A stretch of DNA of 64,000 nucleotides, taken from NCBI GenBank assembly GCA_959347315.1, contig OY365814.1:27627829-27691828 (forward strand). The letters run 5' to 3'. The position numbers and the translations under genes were made by a program. Shown in pieces: positions 1 to 11,811 of the stretch (the stretch's first letter is position 1; each line of letters begins with the position of its first letter). A model generated the notes under the pieces. That model saw only the letters and a program-made list of their open reading frames with translations. It had not been told where the DNA came from and ran no database searches. Source of the stretch: Bimastos eiseni (taxonomy: Eukaryota; Annelida; Clitellata; Crassiclitellata; Lumbricidae).

Positions 1-300
1 GACGAAATAGGCTCAGATTCAGAATATTGGTTCGTGTATCAATCAATCAATTCATCAATCAACCAATCAATTAATCAATCGATCCATCGGTCTATCAGTC
101 AATAAATCAATCAATCAATCAACCAGTCAGCCAGTGAGTGAGTGAGTGAGTGAGTGAGTGAGTCAGCCAGTCAGTCAGTCAGTCAGTCAGTCAGTCAGTC
201 AGTCAGTCAGTCAGTCAGTCAGTCAGTCAGTCAGTCAGTCAGTCAGTAACGAAATAAACTGATGGACAGACTAAACTCTCATTGGCTAATCATAGGCCCC
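1..300. repeat. ATCA / TGAG / CAGT tetranucleotide repeat block
   Basis: Degenerate ATCA-type repeats (about 30-130) pass into a TGAG run and then an almost pure CAGT run (about 170-247). A TGAC array, the same tetranucleotide on the other strand, lies in intron 3 of the paralogous spondin gene at 36.5-36.7 kb. No coding signal is seen. Confidence 0.9.
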
Positions 301-329
301 CTATGCACATACCTACCCATCGATTACGT

Positions 330-410
330 TTTGATTATGTGCCTGTGAATAAGCTGGTTCCCGCGACTTCGCTTTTGAGGGCGCTGTAGAAATGTTGAGA
401 TTACGATTAC
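330..410 (+). repeat. Dispersed SINE-like element (GTGAATAAGCTGGT family)
   Basis: It carries the block GTGAATAAGCTGGT, a short variable part, then GGCGCTGTAGAAAT and an ATTACGATTAC tail. Related blocks occur near 7.04, 30.16, 36.21, 44.03, 53.05, 57.34 and 63.35 kb. It looks like a short interspersed element or the 3' tail of one of the LINEs. Confidence 0.5.
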
Positions 411-496
411 ATGAAGAATGAGGTGGAGAAGAAGGACATTTCAAAATTGTTTACAACAGTCTGACCAATTCTTGTATAATAACCTTTGGTGTTTAC

Positions 497-692
497 CTGT
501 ATCTATTTCAGGCGCGACCCTGCTTCGCGAAATCTGTGTTCTTCCGTTTCTCATTTGTCTCTTGACGCTGGAAGTTCTGTGTCGGACATTTTTGTTGACC
601 GTAGATTCTCGATCGATTATAACATCCCTCTTCGTCTTCTCACTCTCGACCGACTGGCCACTGGTTACAACTGGTTGGTTGACTGGCACATC
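497..692 (-). CDS. Spondin A, linker exon
   Basis: Acceptor AG is at 693-694 and the donor reads ACAG/GTAAAC at 497. Length 196 nt, phase 0 in and phase 1 out, as in the matching exon of copy B. It encodes a basic, Ser/Thr/Arg-rich linker ending in a glutamate-isoleucine-aspartate-threonine stretch; the copy B linker ends in a similar Arg-Ile-Asp-Thr. Confidence 0.75.
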
Positions 693-3600
693 CTGAAGAT
701 ACGCAATAAAATACATACATGTACACTATGCAGCAATCGTGTCAGTCCTCTAATGGAAATATAAAAAATTCCTGCTTCGCTTCATACCGTTCGGCCTGTT
801 AGTAAGGTAAGTATGTACGTATTTGTTACCTGTTCCTTGACTTCCTCTGCAGTGTCTGTCCAGTCGAACTCGACCTTGGTCAGTTGAACCTTGGCTATCG
901 GTGGAAGGGCGTCCAGTTCCGGGTAGTAGAAGGAGCTGGCTGGGTGTTCGGGTAACTTGGACGTTATGGTGATTATCGGTTTTGGGGGTTTCTCCTGCCA
1001 TTTGGGGGAGGTGAAGGTAAGGCCACGGTCAGTTCCAGCGTCCATTGGATGAAGGTCAAGGGTCAGGCCGGACTTCCACTGACCATCGCCAGTGCAGAGG
1101 TCAACGCTGTCCACTCCGATGAACCAGTCTGGACTCGGGATCATTCGAACGACGAAGGACAACTGCAATTGGACAACAGGCCAATAAATAAATAAATCAA
1201 TCAATCAATCAATTGCTCACTACCTCAATCATTAAATTAATCAATAAATCAATCAATGAATCGATCAATCAATCGATCGGCAAATCAAACGAGAAATCAA
1301 TCGATAGATACTTTGATTAATGAATAGTTCGATTATTACAATGCAGAATATCTCAGCAATCAATGAAAGCATATCAGTTGTGATCGCCTTCAATCAGTTT
1401 ATCAGTGGATAGTTTGACCAGCAAGGAACAAATCGATTCAGAGTATGCTTGGATTACTGAGCTCATTTCGTCGCTATTTTGTAGCTTCAGTTTTTAGATC
1501 AGTGCTCATTGGCCTCTGAGACGGTTAATTGTAGTATACTGCACTCTTGTTGTATGAGTGACGAGTTTCATATTTTCCAAGATATTGTACAGAATGTCAC
1601 TAGTTTCACAAAAGATTTGTATATTCGAGGATATTATTCAAGTTTTGGCAAATGCCGATGCTAATTTGCATAGAAAGAGCAGTTTGCGATGCTAACTAGC
1701 TCAAGGTGTCTTTACCACAATTGCAGCTACGATCACAATATTACAATCACAACTAAAGTTAACTCGATGTGGTTAAACTCGATGTGGCTGCTAAAACAGA
1801 ATCTGTCATTAGAAACGTATTTCTGTGAATACCTTGTGATAGTTTATAAGAAACGTATTTCTGTGATTACCTTGTGATAGTTTATAAGAAACGTATTTCT
1901 GTGACTAACTTGTGATAGTTTATAAGAAACGTATTTCTGTGACTACCTTGTGATAGTTTGGATGTGCTAGGAACTTGACTTCGCTGGTTCCCACTCCTGC
2001 TGAGATGTTTGGTCCGATGAAGGAGTCGTAGATGCCTCTGCTGCCCTGGGACTCCATGTCAAAGCCATTCGATAGACCTTGCTCGGAGAATTCTTTCAAC
2101 GCTTCCGAAGCCAGCTTCTCCTTGGACCATTGGCTATAGCGGCGACTGTGACTTCGACCTATTATTGACAGACAACGACATCCAACTGTAGTTTAATTGC
2201 ACTGAACATTTATATAGCGCAACTCAAGGCGCACATCGATGAAAGGAACTCACTGAGCTAGGACATAATGTGATAAATGTCACTGTATTTCTGATGCCAG
2301 GCACGAAAATGTAAGACGATGTAGGGTGAGTGACATACTGTTATGTACTTGACATTGTACTGCGATGTGATGTAGTGCAAATAACAGAAATTGCTTCTCC
2401 CTCTCCATAGAAGCTGCAGCAACAGACCAGCTTACACCGATACTGGACTGTGTGAGCAGAATCCTCTTCTTACTCCTTTCACTTGGACTTCTATGATGCA
2501 GCATTGTGCTTTTTCGGTTGCATAGGCCTGACTGCTTGGAATGGCCTCCCATTGGATCTTCGATTCGTGCCTGGGAACTCTCCATCCCATTTCTATTCTA
2601 CTCTGAAATCTGTCTTTTTTGGCCGAGGTTGGACTAGGCGTGCCTCTGAGCTAGATTTCTTGACGAGGCGCTATATCAAGTTCCACTGATTAATTGACTG
2701 ATTGATCGCCTTTGATATTGATTCAAGACAGAGGTTTCTCTTTAGTCTTTAGTATCCCAGGATAAATTCGACGTTGAGCAATGATGAAATTTCTTCAACA
2801 TCTGCCAAACATCGTGTTCTTTGATGTGATCCATATAAAATACTCAAAACTCGAGAACATGCATCAAGAATTAGAAGCAAAACTGTTCATCAACGACAGT
2901 AATTTTTGTCGTGTAGGAACTTTCAACCCAGACCTTGGAGCATTTGGCCCTGAAGTTCTGAGATAAAACGAGGACGAAGGGGTATCTGGGTTTCCAGGCA
3001 AAAATCAAGCGTCAAGTCAACCGGTTAGTTAATAAGTATCATGAGTTTCTCTCTGTGCGATAAAACGGCCGACATGTGTGAAAAAATTAGAACATCGGTG
3101 GTCTAAATTGAATCCGAAGACTTTTCTCGCGATGTACCAATTTTTGAGCAGACGAGAGACATTCGTCGTGTTTTGACATGCAATTCGTTTTCCTTTGAAT
3201 AACAGACCGACGAAACAAGATACGGCTGCGAAGGAGTATTTCCCAGATGCTGCGGTTCTGTGTTTACTTTGGCATATCTGTTAGACGTTTCCTGCAGAGT
3301 CACAGCCGAAGGAGCTGCGCTGAGTAGATAGATAACAGACAGAGAACGTCGTTGCCGCTAACGATCAAGACCCTGATCTCGGCGCAACGATATCGTTGCG
3401 CCGAGATGGAAACCCTTGGTTTGATGGATATCACCGCCTTAAAAAGATTTGAATCGGTGCCAACCGGTGCATGGTATATGCACAAACGTGTCCGTGTCGT
3501 TGTGTGTCTGAGTGTGTCCCCTGTGTGCTGGTTTGTAGCTCTTTGTGTGTGCCGTGATCATGGGTGTGTTTATCCTTAAATTCGGCTGCCACTTAAGAGC

Positions 3601-4521
3601 CGTCGTCGAGGTAAGAACTGAAGCGATTGGTGGTGATATTGGACATGATATGCTGTCTGATGGATGAGGCGAACCGAGGACAGACGATTAGACACATCCT
3701 AAGGAGTGGCAGGAGTTGAAGCACGAACCTTCCCAAAGATATGCCATCTGAAAATGAAATTAGAGGAGGAGAAGGAAGAGGAGAAGGGAGAGGATGACGA
3801 TAAGGAGCGAAAAGGAAGATCAGAAGAAGTGTTAGAAGAGGACGATAGAGGAAGATGAAGGGGAATATGAAGAGGAGGAAGGGGAATATGAAGAATAGGA
3901 AGACGAAGAAGAAGAAGAAGACAAGGATAAGAAGGAGGAGATGAGAAGAAGAAGATGGTGTTGAAACTGAAGATGACGATGGTGGGGAATAAGATAATGA
4001 AGATATATAAATAATGTTTCAAGCCACTAAATATACGCCTTTTAAGACTTATAAGTGCTTCTCTTACGTGCTGCCAAGTTGATTTACTCATCACGGCTTA
4101 CTATTGGCACACGGTTACAATATTAAGCGATGGTGAACTGGAGAAACCAAGAGATACATCATTAGCGTCTTCTAATTGACAGCAAATGTTTAAAATCCTT
4201 TCCTAAAGTCGGCTACACGGATTCCCAATAGTAGGCCTACTACCAAGTAATGAACCACAGGAGGCCCAAACACGACACATAATTATAATATGCGCAGTTA
4301 TGCTGCGCATAATTATGTGTGCTGCACACTTCGTTCCCTCTGAGATTTCAACATAAAGGAAGATGCCACCAATAAAAATCTGTTTCAGTTGACGGATGGT
4401 TTCGTGCTGCTACGGCCGACGTCGTAAAAATTTGAACACAGGTAAACTTATTATTCCGCATCTGTTATGTGGGACATGTTATTCTGAGTCCTCTCATTAG
4501 AACAAATGCTGCCGGTGTCGC

Positions 4522-4559
<38 letters not shown>

Positions 4560-7500
4560 CTGATGAAGATGTTATTGATTCAATGTTTTGTAAGCGAGAT
4601 ATTTATATAGCGAACGCACCTGCAGATAGCTACACAGTTGGCCGATATGATGTTAAACATCATTACGTGCGAATAAAATGCACCATTTGCAAAAACTAAG
4701 CACAGTAATCTGAAAAGATGATGATGACAATGTTCATGATGATGATGGTGATGATGATGATGATGATGATGATGAGGAGGAGGAGGAGGAGGAGGAGGAG
4801 GAAGCTCATGAAGGTGATGGATACTACCGGTTGGTGGAAAACAAGAGATGTAGACCGCGGTATGAAGATATCAGCCACAGGTGCTGCTTATAGTGAAAAC
4901 AAAGTTAGGTAGAAGGATGGCTAGAAGAGAAGAAGAAGAAGAGGTTGCTGTAGGTCAGTCCAGGTTCTTTTATCGTCAGCTGCGAACCTGGGCCAACCAA
5001 CAACACCTTTGCAACAACATCCATCTCCGTGATCTAAAGAAATGCCTGCTGCAGTCTCAGTCTTCTTTGAACTAACGCCAGCCAAACACACGTAACCATA
5101 TATCTAGCATTTCAACGTATATACACACAATAGTATATTAATCAGTCATTAGTCTGATTGCGTGATCATGATACATGTTCATAGGAAAATTTGTGCAGTG
5201 CCATTCAAGAACTTTTCTATCTCATCACTACAAAGCAGCATGCTACATACATATTATTTATGCATGTTTAGTGTAGGCCTATGCATATATCCGGTCCGTG
5301 GTCCGGGACTTGGGAGTACTCCTGGACGAGGGCCTGTCATTGGAGGAGCACGTCAACGTCCTCTGCAGGTCCTGCTTCTACCAGTTACATCAGATCAGGG
5401 TCATATGGCGCCATATGTCAATGGACGCCGCTGCGACTCTGGTGCACTCATTTGTGCTCACACGACTGGATTACTGCAACGTCATCCTCGTCGGTTTGCC
5501 AAAATACCGTATACGCCAGCTGCAGTCCGTCCTAAATTGTGCCGCCAGAGTTGTTGCCAGACTTCAAAAGTTCTCGCTCATCTCGGCCTATATGAGGGAC
5601 ACGCTACACTGGCTACCGGTGGAGGACAGAATCGTCTTCAAGATCGACCTCATGGTGCGTTCGTCGCTGGCTGGTGCCGCCCCGGGTTACGTGTTCGACC
5701 GGTGTCTTCCAGTTGCCAGCCAGTTGGGTCGTCAGTCTCTGCGTTCTGCGTCTCATGGGAACCAGGTGGTTCCTCGCTCTCGTACCGCCATGAGGGCAGA
5801 CCTTTTCGTGCGTTAGACCGTTGCGTTGGAACTCCTTGCCGTTACCAATTCGTAGTCTCCCACTGTGTGTAGCACAGGAGACATTTTCTGGACTATTGAA
5901 GACGCATTTATTTAAGAAATGTTAGGTAGCTTCGGTAAGCGCCCTCGTGAGGTTCTTGTAGGGCGCTATATATATGTCCACATACATACATACATACATA
6001 CATACATACATACGTACATACATACATACGTACATACATACATACGTACATACATATATGCGCGCCTATTCTTCTGCTCGTGGGGACTTGTTGGTTACAA
6101 TCTTCCGCACATCGCCCCTCATACTTTCCCATGTATTGGACCATCATACTGGAACAGTTCCCCATTAATTATTCGCAACAGGTGAGGAAGCATCTTAGAA
6201 ATGTCTTAAGTCGAATCTATTTGAAATACTTGGATCAACTTACTGGGCAGCTATACGTTATTGCAATGATATGCATTGTACACGCCTATACAAAGTGACT
6301 ATAGTCTATTATGTATTCAATAAGAGAGACCTATCAAAAACAAACACACACTTATATATATACATGGAGATTCGTATATATATATAATGTATATAGATAC
6401 ATATATATACATTTATATACAACATGTCTAATTTTCGCGTGAGAGATTTTTTTTAATTTGTGTGTATTACCACAGTACCACTTCAGACTAGATTATCATT
6501 GGAATGATGACGCTTTCAACTCGGTCTTGCAGAATCCGTTCGAGAGCTTTGTCTCTGACCTGCCTTACATATTAACAATTCGAGTCAACTTGAAGCCGTT
6601 TTCAGTCTACTGTGTGATAACACATATCACTAGGGCCGCCCTCCTTCCTTGTCCAGGCTTGGGACTGGCACTGTCTGATTGCGAACAGCATAGTGCTTAG
6701 CGAAGAGTTATAGGTCATCTGATACGTACCGACCAGTTTGCTCCACTGTGCCGCCGGTCTGTAGAGTGGATACTGAGTCTCAAAGGTTTCTTTCGACCAA
6801 AGAGTCTTCAGGGTGAGTTGGTAGGATGCCAGTCCCTTACAATGGACCCCTGTATCTTTCGCTGTTGGACTGGCTCCAATCGACAGGCAGAAGATGAGCA
6901 GCACCGCTGAAGTTACGCGAATTACGTGCAGAGCAGTGGACGATGTCATCTTCTTTGATTGGTGTGTCGAAGGCTGTGGTGAAAAACGACAGCTAAACTA
7001 GAATCGTAATAGTTAAGTCCAACTTTCCAAAGAGCGGGTCACCAGCTTATTCACAAGGGCTGCATCGTATCACACAGAGAGATCCAGTGGAGATTCGAGT
7101 CTGGTTGCCAGAGAGACTATAGGAGAGAGAGAGACAGACAGACAGAGACAGAGACAGAGACAGAGAGACAGAGAGACAGAGAGACAGACAGAGAGAGACA
7201 GAGAAAAAAAGAGAAAGAGAGAGTAACAAGAGAGAGAGAGAGAGAGAGAGCGAGAGGAAAGAGAGAGAGAAACAGAGACAGAGAAAGAGACAGACAGAGA
7301 GAGAGAGAGAGACATCGATAGCATTGTTAATTTAAATAGTGGCAACTAAGACGAGGACGAGGGTGATTATAATTTGAATGATCCAACGGAAGTTCATAAT
7401 TAATATCTAATAGAGTCACACTTTCATATTGATAAATGCGGCTCACCTTTAAACAATCTCTAATATCAGTAATGAATTGTAAATGAAAGTTTATAAATAT

Positions 7501-7793
7501 TACATAATATGTTTGGCCATAGAACATAATCTTTATTGGATTACAGCTTACTGCGACGTATAATAATAATGTAGGCCCCTATCGCTGCCGTTTAAGCCAT
7601 GAACCCTGATTACCCTAATAATAACAATTAATCGCTTCCTGCAGATGCTAAATACCTTAATCTGTAGACTACTTCTTCTGACTTTCTGCGGAGACGATGT
7701 TTTCCCCACAAACTCACTCTGAATAAAATCAGATCAGTTCACAATTTAACAGGCTACGTTTGTCCGTCGTACACGGAACACAATTCTATCTTC
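497..7793 (-). CDS. Spondin-2/mindin-like secreted matrix protein, copy A (last exon outside window)
   Basis: Minus-strand gene with four coding exons in the window (6949-6730, 2158-1947, 1162-830, 692-497) and a probable noncoding first exon near 7.75 kb. The product has a signal peptide (hydrophobic core VLLIFCLSIGA), then a Spondin_N domain with the motifs YQLTLKTLWS, AQWSKLVG and [15 protein letters not shown], then a basic linker. Mindin/F-spondin proteins are extracellular-matrix proteins that bind integrins and, in vertebrates, microbial surfaces. Intron phases are 1, 0, 0, 1, identical to copy B, and exon 3 has exactly the same length (212 nt) in both. The final TSP1 exon must lie left of base 1, because none is found in 1-496. 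The 38-bp repeat next to the exon 3 donor is unusual. Confidence 0.88.
830..1162 (-). CDS. Spondin A, Spondin_N exon (C-terminal half)
   Basis: 111 codons, phase 0 at both ends. It begins [16 protein letters not shown] and contains [15 protein letters not shown] and the conserved HPASSFYYPEL and LPPIAKVQLTK blocks. It is highly similar to exon 36770-37090 of copy B. The acceptor is AATTGCAG, as in B. Confidence 0.93.
1188..1330. repeat. AATC/ATCA tetranucleotide repeat in a spondin A intron
   Basis: Degenerate AATCAATC repeat directly upstream (gene sense) of the exon 1162-830 acceptor. Copy B has a TGAC array in the same place, so the two introns carry different simple repeats at one homologous site. 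Confidence 0.85.
1810..1961 (-). repeat. Four 38-bp tandem repeats that include a splice donor
   Basis: Units lie at 1810-1847, 1848-1885, 1886-1923 and 1924-1961. The unit nearest the gene contains the last codons of the spondin exon and its donor (CACAAG/GTAGTC, minus strand). The other three copy that exon/intron junction into the intron. Two keep GT (GTAATC, GTATTC) and one is changed to TT. Confidence 0.92.
1947..2158 (-). CDS. Spondin A, Spondin_N exon (middle)
   Basis: 212-nt exon between acceptor AG (2159-2160) and donor GT (1945-1946), phase 1 in and 0 out. It lacks an ATG, so an ORF search starting at ATG misses it. The encoded segment begins GRSHSRRYSQWSKEKLAS and includes LKEFSEQGLS and SFIGPNISAGVGTS. 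It aligns without gaps to exon 35907-36118 of copy B. Confidence 0.92.
2200..2480. other. Intronic DNA, no recognisable feature
   Basis: Inside the long spondin A intron (2159-6729). No coding or repeat signature is recognised, apart from a TATAGCGCAACTC fragment like the LINE 3' tails elsewhere in the window. Confidence 0.5.
2483..2692 (+). mobile_element. LINE 3' end (CR1/jockey-like ORF2 C-terminus)
   Basis: The plus-strand frame reads LTAWNGLPLDLRFV, then FYSTLKSVFFGRGW, then the tail ELDFLTRRYIKFH. The WNxLP block followed by LKxxxF is the usual C-terminal end of ORF2 in CR1/L2/jockey-type LINEs. It is 5' truncated and shares its tail with the fragment at 14.2 kb. Confidence 0.75.
3376..3407. 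repeat. Perfect 32-bp palindrome
   Basis: Both half-sites (ATCTCGGCGCAACGAT and its reverse complement) match at all 16 positions with no loop. It lies in the spondin A intron. Function unknown. Confidence 0.95.
3740..3975. repeat. Purine-rich GAA/GGA tract
   Basis: Nearly continuous AAG/GAG/GGA triplet-like sequence. The long pyrimidine-side ORF across it is compositional, not a gene. Confidence 0.85.
4276..4320. repeat. Short hairpin (ACACATAATTAT arms)
   Basis: Arms ending in ATGCGCAG and CTGCGCAT flank a TTATG loop, with outer ACATAATTAT complementarity. It resembles a very small palindromic MITE. Confidence 0.7.
4520..4803. repeat. GAT and GAT/GGA microsatellites
   Basis: A GAT array at 4522-4565, then an ATG/GAT run passing into a GGA run at 4717-4803. 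Asp-rich and Met/Arg-rich ORFs here are artefacts. Confidence 0.9.
5286..5925 (+). mobile_element. CR1/jockey-like LINE, reverse transcriptase C-terminal part
   Basis: The frame starting near 5286 reads SVVRDLGVLLDEGLSLEEHV, then LVHSFVLTRLDYCNVILVGL and LQSVLNCAARVVARL, then ISAYMRDTLHWLPVEDRI. These are the thumb and C-terminal blocks of non-LTR reverse transcriptases. A frameshift/stop near 5810 separates it from the terminal LRWNSLPLPIRS and LLKTHLFKKC blocks, which end at the TAG near 5921. It is 5' truncated, lacks the catalytic domain, and is a dead copy inside the spondin A intron. Confidence 0.88.
5982..6057. repeat. CATA microsatellite
   Basis: CATACATA/CATACGTA array directly after the LINE 3' tail (GGGCGCTATATATATG), probably grown from the element's simple-repeat tail. 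Confidence 0.9.
6058..6240 (+). mobile_element. Decayed LINE 3' end
   Basis: The frame SSARGDLL followed by YWNSSPLIIRN parallels SARGDFTVP and EWNSLPISVR in the fragment at 18.9 kb. Frames are broken. Confidence 0.5.
6340..6425. repeat. TA-rich simple sequence
   Basis: ATATATA/TATACAT-type low-complexity DNA. Confidence 0.8.
6730..6973 (-). CDS. Spondin A, first coding exon (signal peptide and start of Spondin_N)
   Basis: The ATG is at 6949. 73 codons plus one base run to donor CTGGTCG/GTACGT (phase 1). A short 5' UTR stretch (6950-6973) follows acceptor CCACAG. The protein starts with a hydrophobic signal sequence, then CKGLASYQLTLKTLWSKETF and AQWSKLVG, the N-terminal Spondin_N motif. 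The ORF read-through beyond 6730 is intron. Confidence 0.9.
7026..7066 (-). repeat. Fragment of the GTGAATAAGCTGGT dispersed element
   Basis: The minus strand reads GTGAATAAGCTGGTGACCCG, matching the family copies at 0.34 and 44.03 kb. Confidence 0.5.
7105..7316. repeat. GA / GACA microsatellite
   Basis: GAGA and ACAGAGACAG repeats in the first intron of spondin A. Ser/Leu-rich ORFs over it are artefacts. Confidence 0.92.
7718..7793 (-). other. Probable noncoding first exon of spondin A
   Basis: The minus strand has a donor (CAGA/GTGAGT at 7718), about 100 bp downstream of a TATAAATA box. Copy B has the same arrangement (TATAAATA at 33978, donor AAG/GTGAGT at 34120). The start position is estimated from the TATA box. 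Confidence 0.45.
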
Positions 7794-7820
7794 TGATAAT
7801 TCCACGCAGACCCCACCTGA

Positions 7821-7828
7821 TATTTATA
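7821..7828 (-). promoter_or_regulatory. TATA box of spondin A
   Basis: TATAAATA on the minus strand, the same octamer as in the copy B promoter. Confidence 0.5.
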
Positions 7829-7991
7829 CCAAAGCCCTAGAGAAGCATAAGACGCACTGAGCCTTATCATCCTGGATCCATCAGTCGTAAATCATCGCAA
7901 GGATGAACCAAAAACATCCTTGAAGGAGGTCTCGTTTCCCGCACGCGTTCCCACTAAGCACTAGGCGGCCAAGTACAGCGGCCGAGGAGTT

Positions 7992-8205
7992 CTGTGTGTG
8001 TGTGCGTGTGTCTATGTATCTGTGCGTTTCTGTGTGTACCTGTGTGTCTGTGTGTTTGTCTGTCTGTGTTTGTTTGTCATAAGTGTCAATCTGTCTGTCT
8101 GTCCTTCTTCTGTCTGTCTGCGTGTCTGTCTAATTGTCTGTCTATTTGTCTGAATGTTTGTCTGTCTGCCTGTCTGTGTGTCTATGTGTCTGTCTGTCTG
8201 GAGGC
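7992..8205. repeat. TGTC/TGTG microsatellite
   Basis: Degenerate TGTCTGTC and TGTGTG repeat. Cys/Val ORFs over it are compositional. Confidence 0.92.
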
Positions 8206-8640
8206 AATCTTCAAAACGACGGATAAATGACAGGGTCTCAACCCACCTCATTCTCCCCCTTCTTAAGCAAGTCCCGCGCGATACGAGAGACTCGAGGTCA
8301 AACGCGGATGCACGAACGATGGAGATGACGTCTAGGTTTTTCCATCAGATTATCTCTGGAGGTCTAGGTCGCCGAGTGCGCCAAAACGAGCGATTGTTAC
8401 GTCATCGGTGTTTCGTTACGTTGGATTCATAAGTGTTTCCATAGCGACCATATGGCATCAATGAATTAATTGATTGGGTGAGGCCTGGAAGGTCAAGGTC
8501 GTCGAGGGAGCGCATTGCGCATGTGCGGGCGCTTCTGCGCGGTTGGTTGGTTCTTCGCTAACGGCCGCGTTGCACCGCAAGTAAAATACTGGTCTAGTAC
8601 ATACAAACATTGGCCAACCCACAAGTGAGCATGCACACAT
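8206..8640. other. Region without recognisable gene
   Basis: Relatively GC-rich unique-looking sequence between two microsatellites. No domain, splice-linked exon or repeat family is recognised. Confidence 0.5.
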
Positions 8641-8643
8641 ATA

Positions 8644-9115
<472 letters not shown>

Positions 9116-9599
9116 CTATGATCATCAGCATTGAATCATCGTCATCACCATCAATTCCTGATGTTAGCCGTTTGACGGCAATGTGCGTTATTGTGGTAGA
9201 CTCCTTAGCTAGTAGACATGGTCTGTGACGATCTAATATGGCTAAGAAACACGTCCGTCAAAAGGGGTTGTACAATTCGATTTAAAAACCTAGGTTTTAA
9301 TGTTTTCTTTAAATATAAAGATCACAAATGTCAAAATCTTTTATAATTTATGTTTTTTACTTTTTAAGGTCAAAATTATGAATTTATTGTAATTTTGATT
9401 TGTGGCGTTCACGTGGCATTCTTCTCTTACTGCACTCGATTTGCTGTTATTAAGATACAGCATATGGGAAGTTATTTTTCTTCATGTAAGCCATACATCA
9501 CGTAATTTTGTGTCCGATTCGCGTCTGTTCGTACGTTGAAGACTCAAAGAAGTCAATAAAAACCAAAGCCCTGCAAACTTTCTTTAAAAATCTCTGAGT

Positions 9600-11410
9600 A
9601 TTCTAGTGGATGCTTGCAGGACAGGAAATTGATTGCTTACGAAATGTTTCAGCCTTGTTTAGGCTATATACTGGACAACTTTCTTCACGCACATCTTGCT
9701 AGTTTTTTTCAAGTCTTGTCCGGTAAACAGAAATTCAACATGGTGCTGCGCTTGTGCGTCGGTAGATTTTTGTGTCTAGTAGATTCATTACACAATAATG
9801 GCTGTGGTCGAGGTTCCGAGGTTGCCGTGTATAAACGTCTGAATTGACGTTAATTTTTACTTCACAGCGTTGTGTTGAAACAGATATTTTGATCTGGAAC
9901 TGATGAATTATAGACTCACCAGAACAAATGAAATATTGAAAGAATTTTTTATCTCTGCAATTTATATTTGAGGGTTTAGTGTGTGATTCTATTTCGCCCG
10001 AAGATGTTTATCAGCTGCATTGCATTTGCGTTATCTTATCATCCGAGGGGTTTAGACGTCAACACAAATTATTACAAGCAATCTCTTTCTTCAGAAGCTG
10101 AGAATGTTTACGACTTTTGAGTTACGTCCAATCAGCCTCAAGCTATGCAGATGCCATCTTTAATTAATGGACTCTCTCAAGACTTATTACATCCACCAAT
10201 CACAATGATTGCTGTTTAACATGTATGCCTGCGGGTTTGTATTTGTGGCTGGCTTAACGCGTATTTTTGGTGGATGTTGGTACGAAAATGATTGCCTACG
10301 ATGTGTTTCAGCCTTGTTTATATACTGGAGAACTTTCTTCAAGCATATCTTGACTACGAGCATTTGCTTTCAAGCTCAAATATTTAACCCAAAATTTACA
10401 TATAGCTCAACTACTCGATTAGTTCTTGAAGTTGAATCTGCGCATGTTTCTAACTACTGTATACTCGTCCTGGGATGGAGCAGAGCTGTACTGCAACCCA
10501 GCAATCCACAGGTGGCGGAGAGTGGAATAACATAACATAACATATCATAACATATCAAAACATAACATCCCACAACATAACATGATCATATTTCACATTA
10601 GTAACAATGCCCGTTTGTATGAAAGGTAGCTGCGAAATTAGCGGAGTTTGACCCTGACGAATAAGCAGTCGCGGACCAACAGCGAAAATTCCACCAGGTT
10701 GCAGTAGTGAGGTGAGTAGCGACACCACCTCTTTGATAAAATGCAGATACCCATTGAGAGAGTTGTGACATGGCGAGATCAAGTCGCCATCACAATAAAC
10801 CTGGCTCCCACTGCCCAGTGGGTACGTCGGGAGAGGAGCAGGGATAGGAGAGAGAAAACTTTGATGTCAAACCGCTGTCTAGCCTCTGATACTTCACAAC
10901 ATCGGAGTCAGTCCCCAGTATGAAAGAAGAGTGCGGTCGGTTTAATGAATGTAGAATAGTAATGTAAGACAGACAGAGAACTTTGCATAGAGGAATCAGA
11001 GTTGCAGTAGACACCTCCATGTCTTCGACCCAGGGAGTATGCAGCGACCTTGGTTCCTGGAAACAGAGATCAAGATAGCATCGGACACCTACGGGTCTTC
11101 AACTCACGGACTTCAAGAAGAAGAAAGAACAAGAATCATACTTCGCCTCACTGAGCAGAGCCAATAAAAAGCCAATAGACCTACATTTAATCCATCAATC
11201 AGCGTAACGTCTATTACCGGAACAGATATGATATTGATTTCTGAAGAATTTTGGCATTAGCCTGGCTATAGATGTTTCTCCTCTGTGGCTTCAGATGTCA
11301 AAACAAGCTACAAGCAATCTCTTTCCTCAGTTGTGTCATTAAACTTGAGTCGAAGCCAATTAGTATCAAATAATGCAGGTACAAAAAAATTAATGGATTC
11401 TCTTGAATCT
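9600..11410. repeat. Three diverged copies of an unknown repeat
   Basis: Sequence near 9.62-9.71 kb (AAATGTTTCAGCCTTGTTTA context) recurs near 10.29-10.37 kb. Sequence near 10.07-10.17 kb (ACAAGCAATCTCTTTC context) recurs near 11.31-11.40 kb. They are too diverged to classify. No coding frame is shared. Confidence 0.45.
10529..10582. repeat. CATAA pentanucleotide repeat
   Basis: CATAACATAACATATCATAA run. Confidence 0.85.
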
Positions 11411-11811
11411 ATCGGCCACGCTCTTTGCCTGCATCTCTTCCAGAAACACAGCACTAAAATCCATCATACTACTTGCACTAGAAAATGTACATTGTCGTCA
11501 ATTCATAACGCCAGCCATTTTACGGCAATGGGTACGAATAGATGATCCTCATATCTCGCCGTCTTCTGTCAAGTCCATTGCTCTTCCTGAAGCGTTAGTC
11601 TATGTGATCCACAATTATATTTTCTATCCGGTGTATATCCGGTCTATCCGGTCTATGTTTATTTTTCTATCCGGCGTATATGGGATTCGGTCAACTGTCA
11701 TTCCCTCTACATGTTTAAGCCATCGGAATCATCGTTGAACGACTTTGTATAGCAGAGTTGTTTGGGTACCTAATGATTATCTTATGTCATCGTTTCTTAT
11801 TTACCGTTGTC

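Noticed and set aside
1..496. TSP1 exon of spondin A
   Set aside because: Searched on the minus strand for the [11 protein letters not shown] pattern and not found; it must lie outside the window.
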